Assembly: GCA_905250075.1 (NCBI GenBank)
Contig: CAJNOP010000017.1
Coordinates: 1,743,734 to 1,807,733 of the forward strand
Direction of reading: 5' to 3'
From: Rotaria sp. Silwood1
Taxonomy: Eukaryota; Rotifera; Eurotatoria; Philodinida; Philodinidae
DNA: 64,000 nt
Under the pieces are notes generated by a model, which saw only the letters and a program-made list of their open reading frames with translations, was not told the DNA's origin and ran no database searches. Both the position numbers and the translations under genes were made by a program. This document shows positions 38,527-52,215 of the stretch, piece by piece. Numbering within the stretch: the first letter of the stretch is position 1; each line of letters starts with the position of its first letter.

Positions 38527-41500
38527 ATAATATAGGATTTTCATCATTTAATTAATAAATGAATAACACAATCTCTCCTGATTTAATTTAGTATTTCATT
38601 AGAAATAAAAGCAAAATACTGAATTATAAAATATAGTTGACAATAAAATATTTAATGCTAGATGATAATTGTTGTTTCCTAAAATCTTTTTCATATATAA
38701 CATTGAATATTTCTAACTTTGCCTACTGAGTGCTTTGTTATTCTCATAAGTGTACGAACCACTTGGTAGTTTTACTTTTGGTTTTTAAGTATTAGAAGAT
38801 TTACAAAAACAGTTTCACATTTTATATCCGCAAATATTCGAAAAATTTCTTGTAAATTGAAAAATGTAAATATTTATTGCTCTATCTGAATATGAAGAAG
38901 ACCGAAGTTCAGAACGGTCGAATCGACTAAGATTAAACAAAAAGAAAACTTTTCTGAAAAAATATTGTTAAATAATCTAGAAGTTGAAATGCATCAGAAA
39001 ATCATGTCGGATGTCGATGAAGAATAATTTCAAGGTCTCTTCTCTATGAAAAAATATTTGTTAGTCATGATAGTATTATTTAATTCACATATGTTATTCA
39101 AATAAAATACTAAAAAAAAAACGCACTCTACTCTTTTTGTTAGAGAATGATCAAATGGAATTAAGACAAAATATGGTGCATGTTACATAGGCAACAAAAA
39201 CAAAAGTGTCAAGGTGATTGCTGTCTTGTCTTATAAATTTTTTGATCTATCTACAAACAACATATTCATCTATCTTTGACTTACTGACTATCGTAATTGA
39301 GTAAACTAAAGGAATAAAAAAACGTGAACGTTAGCGATAAGAAAACTTAAGATAGTTCTAGTTTGATTAAAATTCCATGTAGACTATTCGAATTCGAAAA
39401 TTTTCGAAAACAGTAATAAATTACTGATTCAAAAGTCTATGTTTGCTCATACCTAAGAAAATTTTACTTAACTCTGCTTGTAGTTAAAATAGTAGACTTT
39501 TACAAAAATCAAATTTTCTTTATAAATTTATTTTTAAATATATTTATCATCAAAACATTATGGTTATGTTCTCATCGTCTTAAAAAATGACTTAAATCAA
39601 TAAGGGATGTGGTGAAGAAAAAAGAACATTTTAGAAGCATGGTAAGACACGAAAACCTTTCTGACAGCTGGAAAAATACATTCCTAATATTTTAAAAAGT
39701 GTATGAGACAAAAAGGTGTTTTTCTTTGTCGTTCTACGATTCTCTTTTTATCAATAGAAAGAAAAATGTTTGCTGGAAAAAAAAATGAAAATCTTCTCAA
39801 AATAGAAAGTGCGATTCTTTCCTTCTTTCTGTTGGTAAACCCTTAAACATCAACCTAAATATTTTTATGATATTACTTTTCTATTAAACTTTAGAATATA
39901 AGTCAATAGCGTCCTCTAATGTCTTCTATCATACGATTGGTTGTCTTTTCTAAACAAATCAATAACTGGATCGAATAGTGCATATATATTCTTGCTGTTG
40001 TTGTTGTTGTTGTTGTTGTTATTATTATTCTTTTTGATCATTCAACCATCTATCAATTGGCTAATCATCGAATGAATAATAACTGTAAAATAGGAAAAAA
40101 GAGTGTATCAATACATCATATTCATTTTATGATTAAACATATTCACATATAAGTGAGTTTCATTCTAGCAGACTAATTATATGTTATTATTTAAGTTGTT
40201 ATTTCCTTTTTCAATAATCTTAATAATCACCTTTGATTACATGTCATTTATTAGTCTCAATTGACATAAAAATAGTAGAAGCCATGTTAAAAGATTGTTC
40301 TTTTTTCTTTCAATACAATAAAAGACTAACATTTTGATGAAGGTGTACTGAATAGGATTCTCTATCGTCTATGCGCATCATTAGTGTGATAGAGTAGCAA
40401 ACAATATTACGCATGTGTCTCATGTGTTTTCTTTTTTTATTCTGCTTCGTCTTTCTTTTTTTTGCATGTAATACGAAACCCTCGATGATCGATGTTGCTC
40501 GACCCTTGAGCTGTTCAAGGTTCTACTACCGCATGCCGTCGTCGTCCGCATAATGGGGAATGACTTATACAATTGAGAGAGAAAAATGACACAGAATATA
40601 AAGGAACAAAAAGAAAGAAAGAAAGAAAGATATAGCTAGCAGTTTGCATGTTGCAAAGAACGAAAAAGTACAAAAGTTACTACTAATGGTTTCAGAAAAA
40701 GAAACGAATGATTGTGTGTCAGTCTATAAAAAAAGACGTTTGCTTATTTAATGAAATAAACTAGAATAGATTATTTTCTATATGTATGTATATTTATATT
40801 TATATTCTATGAATTTATTTGGTTAAAGTATAATCTTTAATGAAAATATACAAGTACATTTTGTCATATAAATATATATCTGAATAGAATTTATTTATTT
40901 CTATTTAGTACTAATGTTTTCTTTGTAATAGTAGAAATCATGCTTTCATGAATGTCCTTTTTTTCCTCTTCAATGAAATAATGAATTATTAATAAGCAAT
41001 TGTTACTTGTCTGTCCTCCTCTTTGTGCAGGAAAAAAAAAGGAGAACTGAATTAATATAGAAAACATAAAAATAAAAATAGAATAGACCAGCTACTCTAA
41101 CACTCATCGCACCTTTTCAGATATTGGCGAGAGAAAGAGGAAGGAAATTGCAACAGCGGTACTTCGTTGGAAGTTCGCTTCACGACTATGTAGGACATCA
41201 ACGCTTGTTGTCTTTCTTTGTATACGAGGTTTTTTCTTTGACACTTCAAAAAATATGCATGGAATTTGCTTTAATCATTCGCTTATATTCTTGTCTTGTT
41301 TTATTTTTATTTCTATTTTTTTTCTCACACATATACACATTTTATTACTGCTATAATTGTATTGACAACGAAAAAAAAGTACATTAGAGAGTAATATAAT
41401 ACCTTATCTACTTCTTGTTTCTATGATTTTTTTTGTTTTATTTTGACAACTGCCATTTAATCATTGACTCATATTGTAGATATTCATACAAATGATATTT

Positions 41501-41602
41501 TAAACAAGATTTTTGCATATCAAAGTAAAGCTATTGTATTTATTGTTTATTATTTTGATTAGTATTATATAGATGATTAAACTATAGTACTTATTCGTTT
41601 TC
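38527..41602. other. Intergenic region upstream of B-Raf
   Basis: No gene seen. Holds a (TTG)n microsatellite (about 39996-40020), a (GAAA)n run (about 40610-40630) and a less AT-rich block at about 40485-40555 that may be promoter-associated. Confidence 0.5.
39996..40020. repeat. (TTG)n microsatellite
   Basis: About eight TTG units followed by TTA units. Confidence 0.85.
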
Positions 41603-44600
41603 ATGGCTCTGGTTCTTCAAGCAAATCGTGCTACAAGCAGCAATAGCGGCACGGTTCCAATGGATCCGTACAAGCAGCTGCATCAGTCAACAAATCAAGA
41701 AGATAGTTTTCATCGAAAAATATGCGATAAAATTGAAGAAGGAAAACGTGATAGAGATCCTCAAAAATGTCAACAAATTCTTGATGATTTAATGAAAATG
41801 CTTAAACATCTTACAGCTGATGTTAATAATTATAATTTAGCATTTCGTGAAACGCGACCACCATTTTATATGCAAGTAAGAAAACAAAAAGAATATTTTT
41901 CATTTTTGTTTGTTTTTCTCCCATTAAAAGGAATTTCAACGTTTAACTGATCGTATCGAAACATTAACAAAAGCACGCGATACATTAACTGAATATCTTC
42001 ATGAACTTGAAGGTCAAAATACTGAAAAAGCATTTCCATGTTCATCATCATCTAATGATGTTTCTTCAACGAATAATCAATTTCAACAACAATTACAATA
42101 TTCTCCAACTATATCTCAATCAAATCGTTCATCACCACCGGAGAAAACTCATCAGCCACATACATCGTCAACATCATCAATACATTCAGGTATAAACATA
42201 TCTTTTCTAAGTAATCATTCAACCAAAAAAAATCATTATCGTCCATTATCAATAGATTCTCCACAACGACCACGTAGTCCAAGTATGACACCAAATAATT
42301 TTATTCGTGTTCATTTTCCAAATAAACACACAACTGCTGTAAATTTTGATTGAAATGTTTTTTAAATAGTTTTTTTTTAATTCTTTTTTAAATCTAGCTT
42401 GCTCCAAGGAGTGATGAAACACTTGAAGTAGCACTTGAATTACGTGCTTCAAGACATTCAGTAACTAATTTACGAGCTTATACACCTGTTTATATGATTT
42501 CAAGGTATAGTTTCATATATTGTTATTCTAGTCAAATACTTTTTTCTCTTTTCTTTTATTAAAAAGACAACCATGTCCGTGGGATATTACTCTTGATCGT
42601 TTACGTGAAACAGAAATTGAACTTGAAGAAAATCCTAAACTTGATCATTCATTTGTATGTATTATATTCTACATTTTAAAAATAAGAATCTATAAGAATT
42701 ATTAAAATTGTATTCATTTTTCATGACGCCTGACGTTTAACATTGACGTCATACATTAACATAGAAAATATCTGTTTAGCTTTTGTTAATAAAATAAGTT
42801 AATATTTTTAGCTTAAATAGCTTTACTCCTTAAGCTCTTTATGAACTTGATTAAAAGAACATATATGAATTTTTTCTTATAAATAATATTTTATTTTCAT
42901 AGATAAGAAAAAGATTTTTTACGTTAACTTATTGTGACGTATGTCACAAAATACTATTACAAGGACTACGATGCCTTGTATGTGGTTCTCGTATACATAC
43001 TCGATGTATACATAAATCACATATATGTCATATTGTCCATCAAGATTTTATTCGGTATTTTTATTATTTAAATGTTTGCTTTTTATATTTGTGAAAGCTT
43101 GATGTTCGTATCTATGTATCAATATAGGAAACTATTCCAACACCACGTTTTCCTGTATTTACTAATATTCGTTGTATTGTTTGTCATCATCGTATTCGTG
43201 AAGCTTATAAACGTTGTGTTTCATGTGGAAATAATTATCATAATGGTTGTCATTCAAAAGCACCTGTTTGTTCTCATCCTATTCTTCAGTATGTGTTTTG
43301 TATTCTTTTTTTTCCGTTGTTGAAAAGTTAACAAATAAATCTATTATTCGTCTTTCTTTTTTTTTTCTTTTTAATCTTAATAGACACATTAAGCAGCTTG
43401 GTCCGGATCGTTTTAATCTGGATCGAACAAATACTCAATCACGAAACAAAGAGCAATCACGCAGTTTACCTCGAATTCCATCATCAGTATAACGATTTTT
43501 CAAAAAATATAATTTTATTGAAATTTGTTTTTTTTCTAGAGACCAAGTATAAATACAACTCAAGGAGTTGGTAAGAGGTTGTTTTTGTTTTTCTTTTGTT
43601 TTTGTATTTTGAACGTTTTTGTTTTCTCTCTGTCTATATTCTATTTTTAACCATCTCTGCAGATGTTACTGCATATGTGGCGTAGGTAGATCAGAAAAGA
43701 ATCTATTATTTTAGTTTTTGCTTTTTTTTTAATTTCCCAAAACACCCTATATCTATCGATGGCACATATTTCATTTCTGGTGGTGTTTATTTTTTCGTTT
43801 TCTATCACTTATTTATTCCGTTCCCTAAGCAATAAATCAGTTTATACCTTGACAGGTCCACAAAAGGACATCAGTCAAGATTCGCATGGTAGTCCACTGC
43901 CAACAACAGCAAATGTTGGTTACTTTTCGAATGCTATACAATCGACGATGAATATATCATCGAATTCACTCTTCCAACCACCATCAACAGTCATATCATC
44001 ATCATTACCATCCGCAACATCACCTATTCATCACATTCCTCAGTTATTACTGAGTAAGATTTCTATGTATTGAAAACAAACTACACTGATGAATTCTATC
44101 AATCACTTTATTTGATTATCTCTTTTTTTTTTGATTACCTTGGATTGATTTCACATCACATTTGGCTTTTCCGTTATAGAATTCCAAAAGTTTTCTATTT
44201 TTCTTTTAATAATAGCTATTAATGGTTCAGCTTTGGCAAGTCCAGAAAGTCTTCGACCCAGTATGACTAAACCTAATAGTAACGGTGTTATTGATACGAA
44301 AAAGCCTCAACATGTAAGTTTCTTTCAATGTATTATGTGAAAAAGAAAATGAAATTCTTTTTTTTAAAGAAATATGTCAGTGAATGGGAAATTCGACCAG
44401 AAGATTTGCTCAATCATGGAAGAATGGTAGGCAGAGGCACTTATGGTACTGTATATAAAGCGGAGTTGAGATTACATGGTATGAGTAAATAAAAACAACC
44501 AACAAACAATAGAATCATCATATGTTTTGTAATTAATAATTAGGCCAGGTTGCATTGAAAGAATTAAATTTCGTTTCACCAACACCAACTCAATATCAAG

Positions 44601-46645
44601 CATTTCGCAATGAAGTTGTTGCGTTAAAGTTTGTTTAATCATCAAATATTTTTCTATTTTAATTTTCGTTTCTTTATATAGAAAAATTACTCATCAAAAT
44701 ACATTAAATTTTTATGGATACATGTTTTCACCTCGTTTTGCTATTGTAACACAATGGTGTGAAGTAAGAATACGAGATTTAATTATTCAATATATATATA
44801 AATTTTATTTATTTAAGGGTTCAACACTGTATAAACATATTCATATACTTGATCGTCATTGGAAAATTAATCAATTAATTGATATTGCACGACAAATATG
44901 TCAGGGAATGTCGTAAGCTGATTTGATTAATCAAAAAAAAAAATTTTTATTTTTTTTTCTTTAAAAGATATTTACATGATCGAGAAATAATACATCGTGA
45001 TCTTAAATCAAGTAATGTCTTTTTGGATATGTGTGCTGAAACTGATGATGTTGGAATTAGTTGGCGCGTGAAAATAGGTGATTTTGGTTTAGCTGCTGTT
45101 AAAACTGTTCCAGCCGAAGGTATAAATCAACAATGTCAACCAACTGGTTCAGTTCTTTGGATGGTACACATAATTCTTTTTTTCTCAATAAATGTATAAA
45201 TCTAAATATTGTTTTGCCTCTTTCTAAAGGCACCCGAAGTCATTCAACAAAAAGATCCAAACTGTTATTCAACTAGTTCTGATGTATATGCATATGGTTG
45301 TGTACTTTTTGAAATGTTTAGTGGCAAATTACCTCATGCACCAATCAGTAACAAAGAACAGGTTAGTTTTTGTATCAAAGAAAAATGACGCATTCACCAG
45401 TTTTAATTGTTATGATCACAGTTACATGCTTGAATCTGGATGACATTTTAGTAGAATGAATTTTTTGTCATAGGAAGATATACAGAAATTTCATTTTGCA
45501 TTATGTATATGTGATCGTTCGCAAAACAGCTAGCTTTTAATAAATTGAGAGGAAAAAAAGTTTAGACTCTATTATTATAGTTTTAAAACAACAAAACTTT
45601 TGCGTTTTTTTTTATAATTTTTGGCTCACAACATGATTTCTAGTAAGACAAATCGGAACTTGTTCCCATGCGAGTTTTTGTTTTGAGAGTATTAAATAAA
45701 AGTAAATTTTTGTTCTACTAGATGTTGTTTTTATGGTTGCTTTCTGTATTCAGAAAAGTGAAATTTAGTATCATAAGATCACCTTTTTTTATGCTTATCT
45801 CAACACCAAGTCCACTAAGGTACTGATCAAAATTGAACGAAAATGAATTTCAAAATTTTGTTTGGAGAAAAACAAACTATAAGTATTGGTTTTCATTTGA
45901 AATTATTTGAGGTTTTGTATTTCTAATAAAAAGATGACAACCATAGAGATTTTCTTAGAAGCCATAAACGACCTAGAATTAAGCAAGAAGTTCAGCCTAA
46001 TTTGATATGTTTAGCTGAAATTTTAAACAAAAATGTTATTCATTAGGACCACTTTTTCCTGAAAATTTCATTTCAAATGAACCATGTTAAGTAGGACATT
46101 TATTTTGAAAGAAGAGTTCTTAACAGACAAACCATAAGCATCATTATATTTACTTGAGCTCTTAATGTCATGTCAACATAACATGAATTCGAGAACATTT
46201 TATTTAATGATCTACAAATAATAGATATGAATATAAAATTAATGATCATATTTAAATATTTATTCTATTTAATAGATTATGTGGCTCGTTGGAAAAGGAC
46301 GGCTAAAATTAAAAGTCGAACAATGTCGTCATGACACACCTGAAGCCATAGTTGAATTAATTCGTCAATGCTCAGAATTTCATCGTGAACAACGACCAAA
46401 TTTTTCACCTGAGGTTCTTTTAATTGAAAGAAAATTATTGTTTTTTTTATATAATGCTTTTTTTTTATTAGATTGATGATACATTATCAAAATTTGAATT
46501 TATATTTCCACGTTTACAACGTTCACAATCAGAACCATGTTTAATTCGAAATCCTCAAGATGATTTACTTGGTTTGTCCATGAATTTTGGTGTACCAAAA
46601 ACTCCTTTATCCAATCATCGACGTTTTAATGCTGAAGTGACATAA
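41603..46645 (+). CDS. BRAF: B-Raf-type serine/threonine kinase with apparent tandem C1 domains
   Basis: MAP3K of the Ras-ERK pathway. About 18 exons and 869 residues: 41603-41875, 41931-42338, 42398-42504, 42567-42654, 42903-43034 (or to 43054), 43128-43288, 43384-43486, 43540-43570, 43856-44053, 44216-44313, 44370-44478, 44544-44628, 44682-44763, 44818-44912, 44968-45163, 45230-45361, 46276-46413, 46472-46645. In order: BRS helices (about 55-125), Ras-binding domain (about 217-290, [13 protein letters not shown]), C1 (about 290-335), a second C1-like module (about 338-388), Ser-rich hinge, kinase about 545-815 with [30 protein letters not shown] and WMAPEV. The Val matching human V600 is conserved. 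The tail keeps the 14-3-3 site RSQSEP. The junction between the two C1 modules needs a GTCCAT donor to stay in frame. A 66-base in-frame segment (42190-42255) may be an optional intron. An AATAAA lies about 285 bases after the stop. Confidence 0.96.
45362..46275. other. 914-base B-Raf intron 16
   Basis: No exon seen. It separates the kinase C-lobe exons. AT-rich repeat debris without paired arms that I can identify. Confidence 0.4.
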
Positions 46646-49489
46646 CACATTTACATCCGTATTCAACATAAACTCGGTGCATATTTTGCCTGGCATCTAA
46701 ACACATCCATACATTCCTCTTCTTTTCATTGGAACATAACTAAATTGTTCTTTTATTGGTATATTACTTCCTTTTTTTATGAAAATAAGAGAGAGAGAGA
46801 AAAGAGAAACTAATTTCTTGTTTCGCATGCTACTTGTAAAACAGTGAATGAATCTTTTTTTGTACATCGATTCTTTGTTTTTTTCTTCATTCGTCGTTTA
46901 ATTATGATGTACATTTTATTTATGGAAAAATAAAACATGAGAAAAAACAAAACTAAATTATTTACATAAATATAATGAAGAAAAAATTAGATTATTATAG
47001 AGTAATACGATCCTGAATTTTAACTGATTTGTTAGACGAAGGTTTTTCAAATATTTACTGCTCTGTTACTTTGCATGAATAGAATTGTAATACTTTATGA
47101 TACAAAGAACAAGTTGCAACTGACAGCATTGATCTCTGGATGAAATATCATTGTAAACCGCTTGGATCAGTTGGGACCTTTCCTTGTTATTATTCTTCTA
47201 TAATCGTAGCAGTTCACTATGGATTTCATATCAGTGCACAGATCTGAACAAGACCTATCAAATGATGCAAAAGAAACCACAGAAAGCAGTGAGAGGGCAT
47301 GCTTTTTTTTTTAAATACTCAAAACAGTTCTATGTTGGGGATCGGGACGTATATGTTTAAATGGTGGCATGGGAATTTTTGTTGACTGCAACAGATAGTT
47401 CCATACTGTATGGTAAGTACATTGATAGTTCTCATCGAAATCTATGAATAACGATAATGAATCTATAGAAAGACGTGCGGGTAAATTTTGTTTTTGAAAA
47501 TATTAAGAATAATAGATGGCATGGATTGAGGGCGTGCGTATAAATAGGAATGCGTTTAGTTGAAGAAAATATCTATATTGAAACCAGAAAAAAAATCTGT
47601 TTTTTATTTGCACTTCAAGATATATTCGAAAGAATGTTTTTGCCAAAAAAAGATCAACAACTGTTTTTCCTTTTAATATTTTTGCTACAATATATTCACA
47701 AACAATATGTATTTACACTACTAAAAATATGTTGCATGTATCGTAATTTGCGATACAATGTACGTCACACGAAAGTGAGAGACGAGATGCTTGTTGTGAT
47801 ACATTTCTCTCAAGCAACTTTCGACACATCCTGAAAACGTGGCTCGAGTTTGCCGTTCGGCATGTCTGTTTTTTTTTCTGTCAAACCGAACAATTATTAT
47901 ATTCCCAATTTTATTTAAATTATAAGTACCTACTATTGGAGTTCAAGATGATACAATCCTAAGATTCAACCTTCTTGAGTGGATTTTGTCCAAATTAGAC
48001 AACGTAGCGGTGGTCTAATCTCGATCATCGGTCGATATTTCAATAGGTTTTTGACCAAAGGTTAATCGAGAGATAGTGTGGAAAAAAAAGATGTATGAAA
48101 ATATATAAGTTTAGTATACTTCATCATCTTCATTATATGTCAGTTATATGCGTAAAAGAAAACGATGAATGAATGATTAGTCAATTGATCACGACAAATC
48201 AGGACTACGAGGCATTTTTGTGACACAGTCTGCAAATATTTTACTTTAGTGTGTTGACTGTAGCAATCAAGAACTTAGATTTCTCTCTGGTAGAAAATAT
48301 TTCATATTGCATATCATTTTCTCGCTGAAATGAAGGTCATTACAATTAGCGTCCTCTTTATTATCACTTACAAGGAAACCTCAACAACTGATACATGTCT
48401 TTTGAGGTCATACTTTGTAATGAACACATATCATGGTTACTCCATTGGCTTGATGCTCTTTCGGTGTAGCATACCAAATAACTCTAGAAAAACATATGAT
48501 GTTGATGTGGGTGTAGTTTTTGTCATGGGATATTTGTCGTTGAATGAGAGGCGATTCACTTCACCTTCGCCCACACCCCTCCCCTACCCCTCCGTAAAAA
48601 CATATGACTGTCAAGCTTTTTCGTCGTTAATATTACACGGGTTTCCCAATGAACGAAAATAATGTATTTTTCAACTACTATTGATACCTTATGCTTTCAC
48701 TAATATGGAAGAGATTACTCCACTTGTGTCTAACTTCTCACGAATTTACTTTTCTAACCATATGTTTTTCTTTTTATCCTCAACCCAAATCAAGACACGC
48801 GGTACACAGTCCAGTCGCCTGTGACAGTTCCACGCGGCTTCTTATGCCTAAGCGAGTACCTATTAGAGCTGTCTGAAGCTCGTGATATGTCATTGAAATA
48901 GTTGAGGAGTACTACAAAAACATGAAAGACGCTGATTAGCCTATGCAAAATTTGTTGGTAAGACGAAATGAGGCAGAAGCACGCAGCGCACCTAGGTGTA
49001 AGCATTGTCGCATAATGTTTGGCGGTTTCTCGTACTCAAACCACTGTATACAACGGGCTTAAATACTAAATACTACTCTATAGTTAAAATTTATTCGGTG
49101 AGCATGACTGCATGGATTGTGTAGCGCCAGTCTGTAAAAGCCGATTTCATAGCGTATTTCACATAGCTTATGGTGTGAAAACATTGCAAGCACAGTCTCA
49201 TTCACGAATACTTTAAAGATTGATTTGAATAGCCGTATTGTACAACAAACGGATTGTATACTAACTATTCATGCTACTATTAAAATATTGACTGTATTTC
49301 TGCGTCTGATCAAATGTTGTAAATAGAGGCAGTTTAAAATATGTATTTTGCAGCTTTTACTATCGTAAAGTTGGCATTCTTTCACGTATGTTGACGGGAA
49401 AGGGTGGGTCGTCTGAAATTTACACTCAACCCCACGTCCACACTCTGCTAAAACAATTGTTAGATATTAAAACAAAAGTATGATCATAC
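46646..49489. other. Gene-poor region downstream of B-Raf
   Basis: B-Raf 3'UTR to about 46950, then unrecognised sequence. Part of it (about 48540-49030) is less AT-rich, including a pyrimidine-rich CCCACACCCCTCCCCTACCC run near 48570 and an open stretch with a CKHC motif near 48990. No supportable gene; probably old mobile-element debris. Confidence 0.4.
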
Positions 49490-52215
49490 AGCAGTTTGTG
49501 TTCGTGATTCAGTCAAAATTTTACTTAGAAAATTTCATGAAAATGTTGCTGATCGTGCAACTAATAATCAAGAAACAAGATAAACTGTATTAGAGCGATG
49601 AATATTAAAATTATCTGATTCAACAGATATACGGTTGTCATCATTACATCATGCTAGAAGAACTATTCGAAAATATGAAAAAATAAACGAAATACCATAA
49701 ATAACAAATGATGTTGGTTTTACTTGTACTCCTATAATTTTACAATCAATAAAATGAAATGAAAATTCCTTTCTTATTGATACAGGTCGAGGCAAGTCAT
49801 AGACACTTCCATTGATGATTGAATATTAGATTTGTTCTAGAGAGTTCGAAAAATAGCATACATCAATATTTCAGTTTAGGTGCTGGCCTACTAATTATCT
49901 TATGTTTTGAAAATGAGCTCTAGTATACTAGTGAAAAGTTTTGTTTCGATATAGATTGTTCTAGAAATATTTTGCTTATTACATGTAATCCATGCTCTAT
50001 TTCGTTATCATGTTTTTCCCGTAACATTCTGTTTACTTCAGCGAAAAAAAATCATCACATATCAACAAATGATAAAATAGTAAAATTCACTCCAACATGG
50101 AATTCTCACGATACGATGATAGACTTCGATAAGGTAATTATGAATGTTTTTTTCAGATACTTTTTCACAAGCATCTTGATCTAGGTATTATTTTCATCTG
50201 TAGGCCAAAATATATATCGACAACGATAGGTATTATTACGCTAGTCGAACATCTTGTAAGCAAGATTTTGGCCAAGATATAAGGTATAGAAATTTGAATA
50301 GATCTTGAAAATTTAGGTACAAGATAATCATATTATCTTGTACCAAGATCTTGAATTAGATCTTGGATACAAATTCGTAAGACCTTGGATACAGATCCAT
50401 AAGATCTTGAGTACATATATTTAATATCTTGAATTTTATATCTGGTCTTTTTTGATAGTTTTTACTGGTTGTTTTGCCTCGTCATTAGATCTTTCATACT
50501 AATAATTAGGATTTTTAATATCTTCTGTAAAAATCCTACTTTTTAATTTACTTTCAGTCGTGGAAAGTATTTATCTGAACATGTAATTCGAACTGAATTC
50601 CCTTTAAACGACTTTTAAAAACCACGAACTATAAGAATGCAACGAGTTTTCAGTTATATATGCAATTTTAAGACTGTAAAAATATGTTTATTTATGCAAA
50701 TTCAAAATCAAAAGTAGCTACAGTGTAGAAAAACTGATACTCTCTGCTTTCATGAATATCGGTTCTAATCTTTTTAGAATGTTAATTTTTTGTTCTTAAT
50801 GATGTTGAATCATCATTCGCCTTGAATTTTATCTATCAAATGATAATGATGACATCAAACCGATTTTTATAGATGTAAGAAATCTTCATTTCATAATTTA
50901 AATAACAATTTTAAAAAATCTAGAAATAAAAATGAATTTAACAGTTTTTATTTCTAAAATGTCTTATCAAAGTTACTACAGAAAGAAAGAACTTAAAAGA
51001 CTTATCTAAATACAAATATTTGACTAAAATTTAAACGCCGTTTATTTTATTGTTCTTCAACAAAATTTTTTTTTGAAAAAATTTAGTCGTAAAACATTTA
51101 ATATCGTAACGAGACACTAACGGTCTTCTTATAAAATACGAATATTTCTTGAATTCATGCTACATCGAGCTAAAAAGCATCCTTACTACTTAATAAATTT
51201 TCTGTTGAATAATCTTTTTTTTTTCCATTTTTGTTCTTCATTGCTTTTATTCTATTGGTTTTCAATTGCCCCCACAATTGCTAAATTTCATAAATATGAG
51301 TGAGGCTAACAAATTTATATGGTACAGTTTTTCAGCGTAGTTCCAAACAGCTCAATAATTTTAAAATATGTTAATAAACTAATGGTGTCACTTTTGTTTT
51401 AGTTAAGATCTTGGGGAAAGATAATAGAACATAGTATCTTTTTTTAAAATCTTGACTTGTAAGAATCTTTGAAAAGATCTTGCCAAGATCTTGGGTACAG
51501 ATTTCTTTGATACGGCCAAGTGATATACATGTAAAATATCTTTTCAAGATTTTGCTTACAAGATGTTCGACTAGGGCAACAGATATGATAGTAAAATATA
51601 TAATTTTGATCATATTACTTACCTATTATTTCATATACGAAATTTGACAAAGCAATATGAAGATGACTTTGATTTTGCTCATACCATTCATAACCGTACA
51701 GCGTTAGCTTTTATTCATCTAGATAATGTTACTGATGTATTTACATAACTTAGTATTAATTTCGGTGATAGATTTCAAGAAATGTTAGATTACTTCATAG
51801 ATAATTATATAAGTCGATTCCGTGCTAATGACTCACGCACACGACCGTTATTGACTACTGCCTTCTGAAATATTCATCGGTTATGTTAAAATCTATGGAT
51901 AAAAATTCAGAATTCAGCTGCGGTCTGAAACAGGAAATTAGTATGTGTAGATATGAAATAAAAATCTTTTTTATTTTATTGAATAATTTTCTGATTTCAG
52001 GAAATGTTTTTCAATGCTCACGTCTAACTCTATAGATGTTTATCGAAAAACTAATATTAGAAAAATATTTACATATTTACACAAAGATTATTTGAGTCAG
52101 TACCGGCGGACCAGTTGCTAAAAAGAGAAAGTATCAACATCTCAATAAAATTTTACTCAATCTGGTTTCAAATCCTCATTCCAACATCATCAATCAATCT
52201 AGTGCTCTAGCACAT
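49490..52215 (+). pseudogene. Decayed FLYWCH/MULE-type transposase, split by a later insertion
   Basis: Conceptual translation across frame changes and stops gives fragments typical of the large MULE-like transposases of rotifers and other invertebrates. N-terminal part (49500-49790): LHHARRTIRKYEK and NENSFLIDTGRG. Central part (49970-50235): a HALFRYHVFP-like block, FTPTWNSHDTMIDFDKVIMN and YYFHLWPKYI-like residues. After the insertion (51630-52200): NLTKQYEDDFDFAHT, NRTALAFIHLDNV, GDRFQEMLDYFIDNYISR, RPLLTTAF, and after a relic intron (about 51945-52000) YQHLNKILLNLVSNP. Numerous stops and shifts show it is dead. The order of blocks is intact, so the 50241-51574 element inserted after the transposase arrived. 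Confidence 0.75.
50241..51574. mobile_element. AAGATCTTG-rich long-terminal-inverted-repeat element nested in the transposase relic
   Basis: The left end CTAGTCGAACATCTTGTAAG and the right end CTTACAAGATGTTCGACTAG are perfect inverted repeats over at least 20 bases. The terminal roughly 200 bases on both sides are packed with AAGATCTTG/CAAGATCTTG words (for example 50330-50412 and 51405-51500). The interior is AT-rich and non-coding. Flanks TATTATTACG and GGCAACAGAT show no obvious target duplication. Confidence 0.85.

Noticed and set aside
43660-43690. Candidate extra B-Raf exon after CTCTGCAG
   Set aside because: Including it introduces an in-frame TAG or breaks the frame into the next exon.
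48330-48662. Open frame of 110 codons with a hydrophobic start
   Set aside because: No splice-linked exons, no family resemblance, and it sits in a repeat-debris region; insufficient to call a gene.
48790-49060. Possible zinc-finger-like CKHC segment
   Set aside because: Only one short cysteine pair with stops on either side; could be a chance or transposon fragment.
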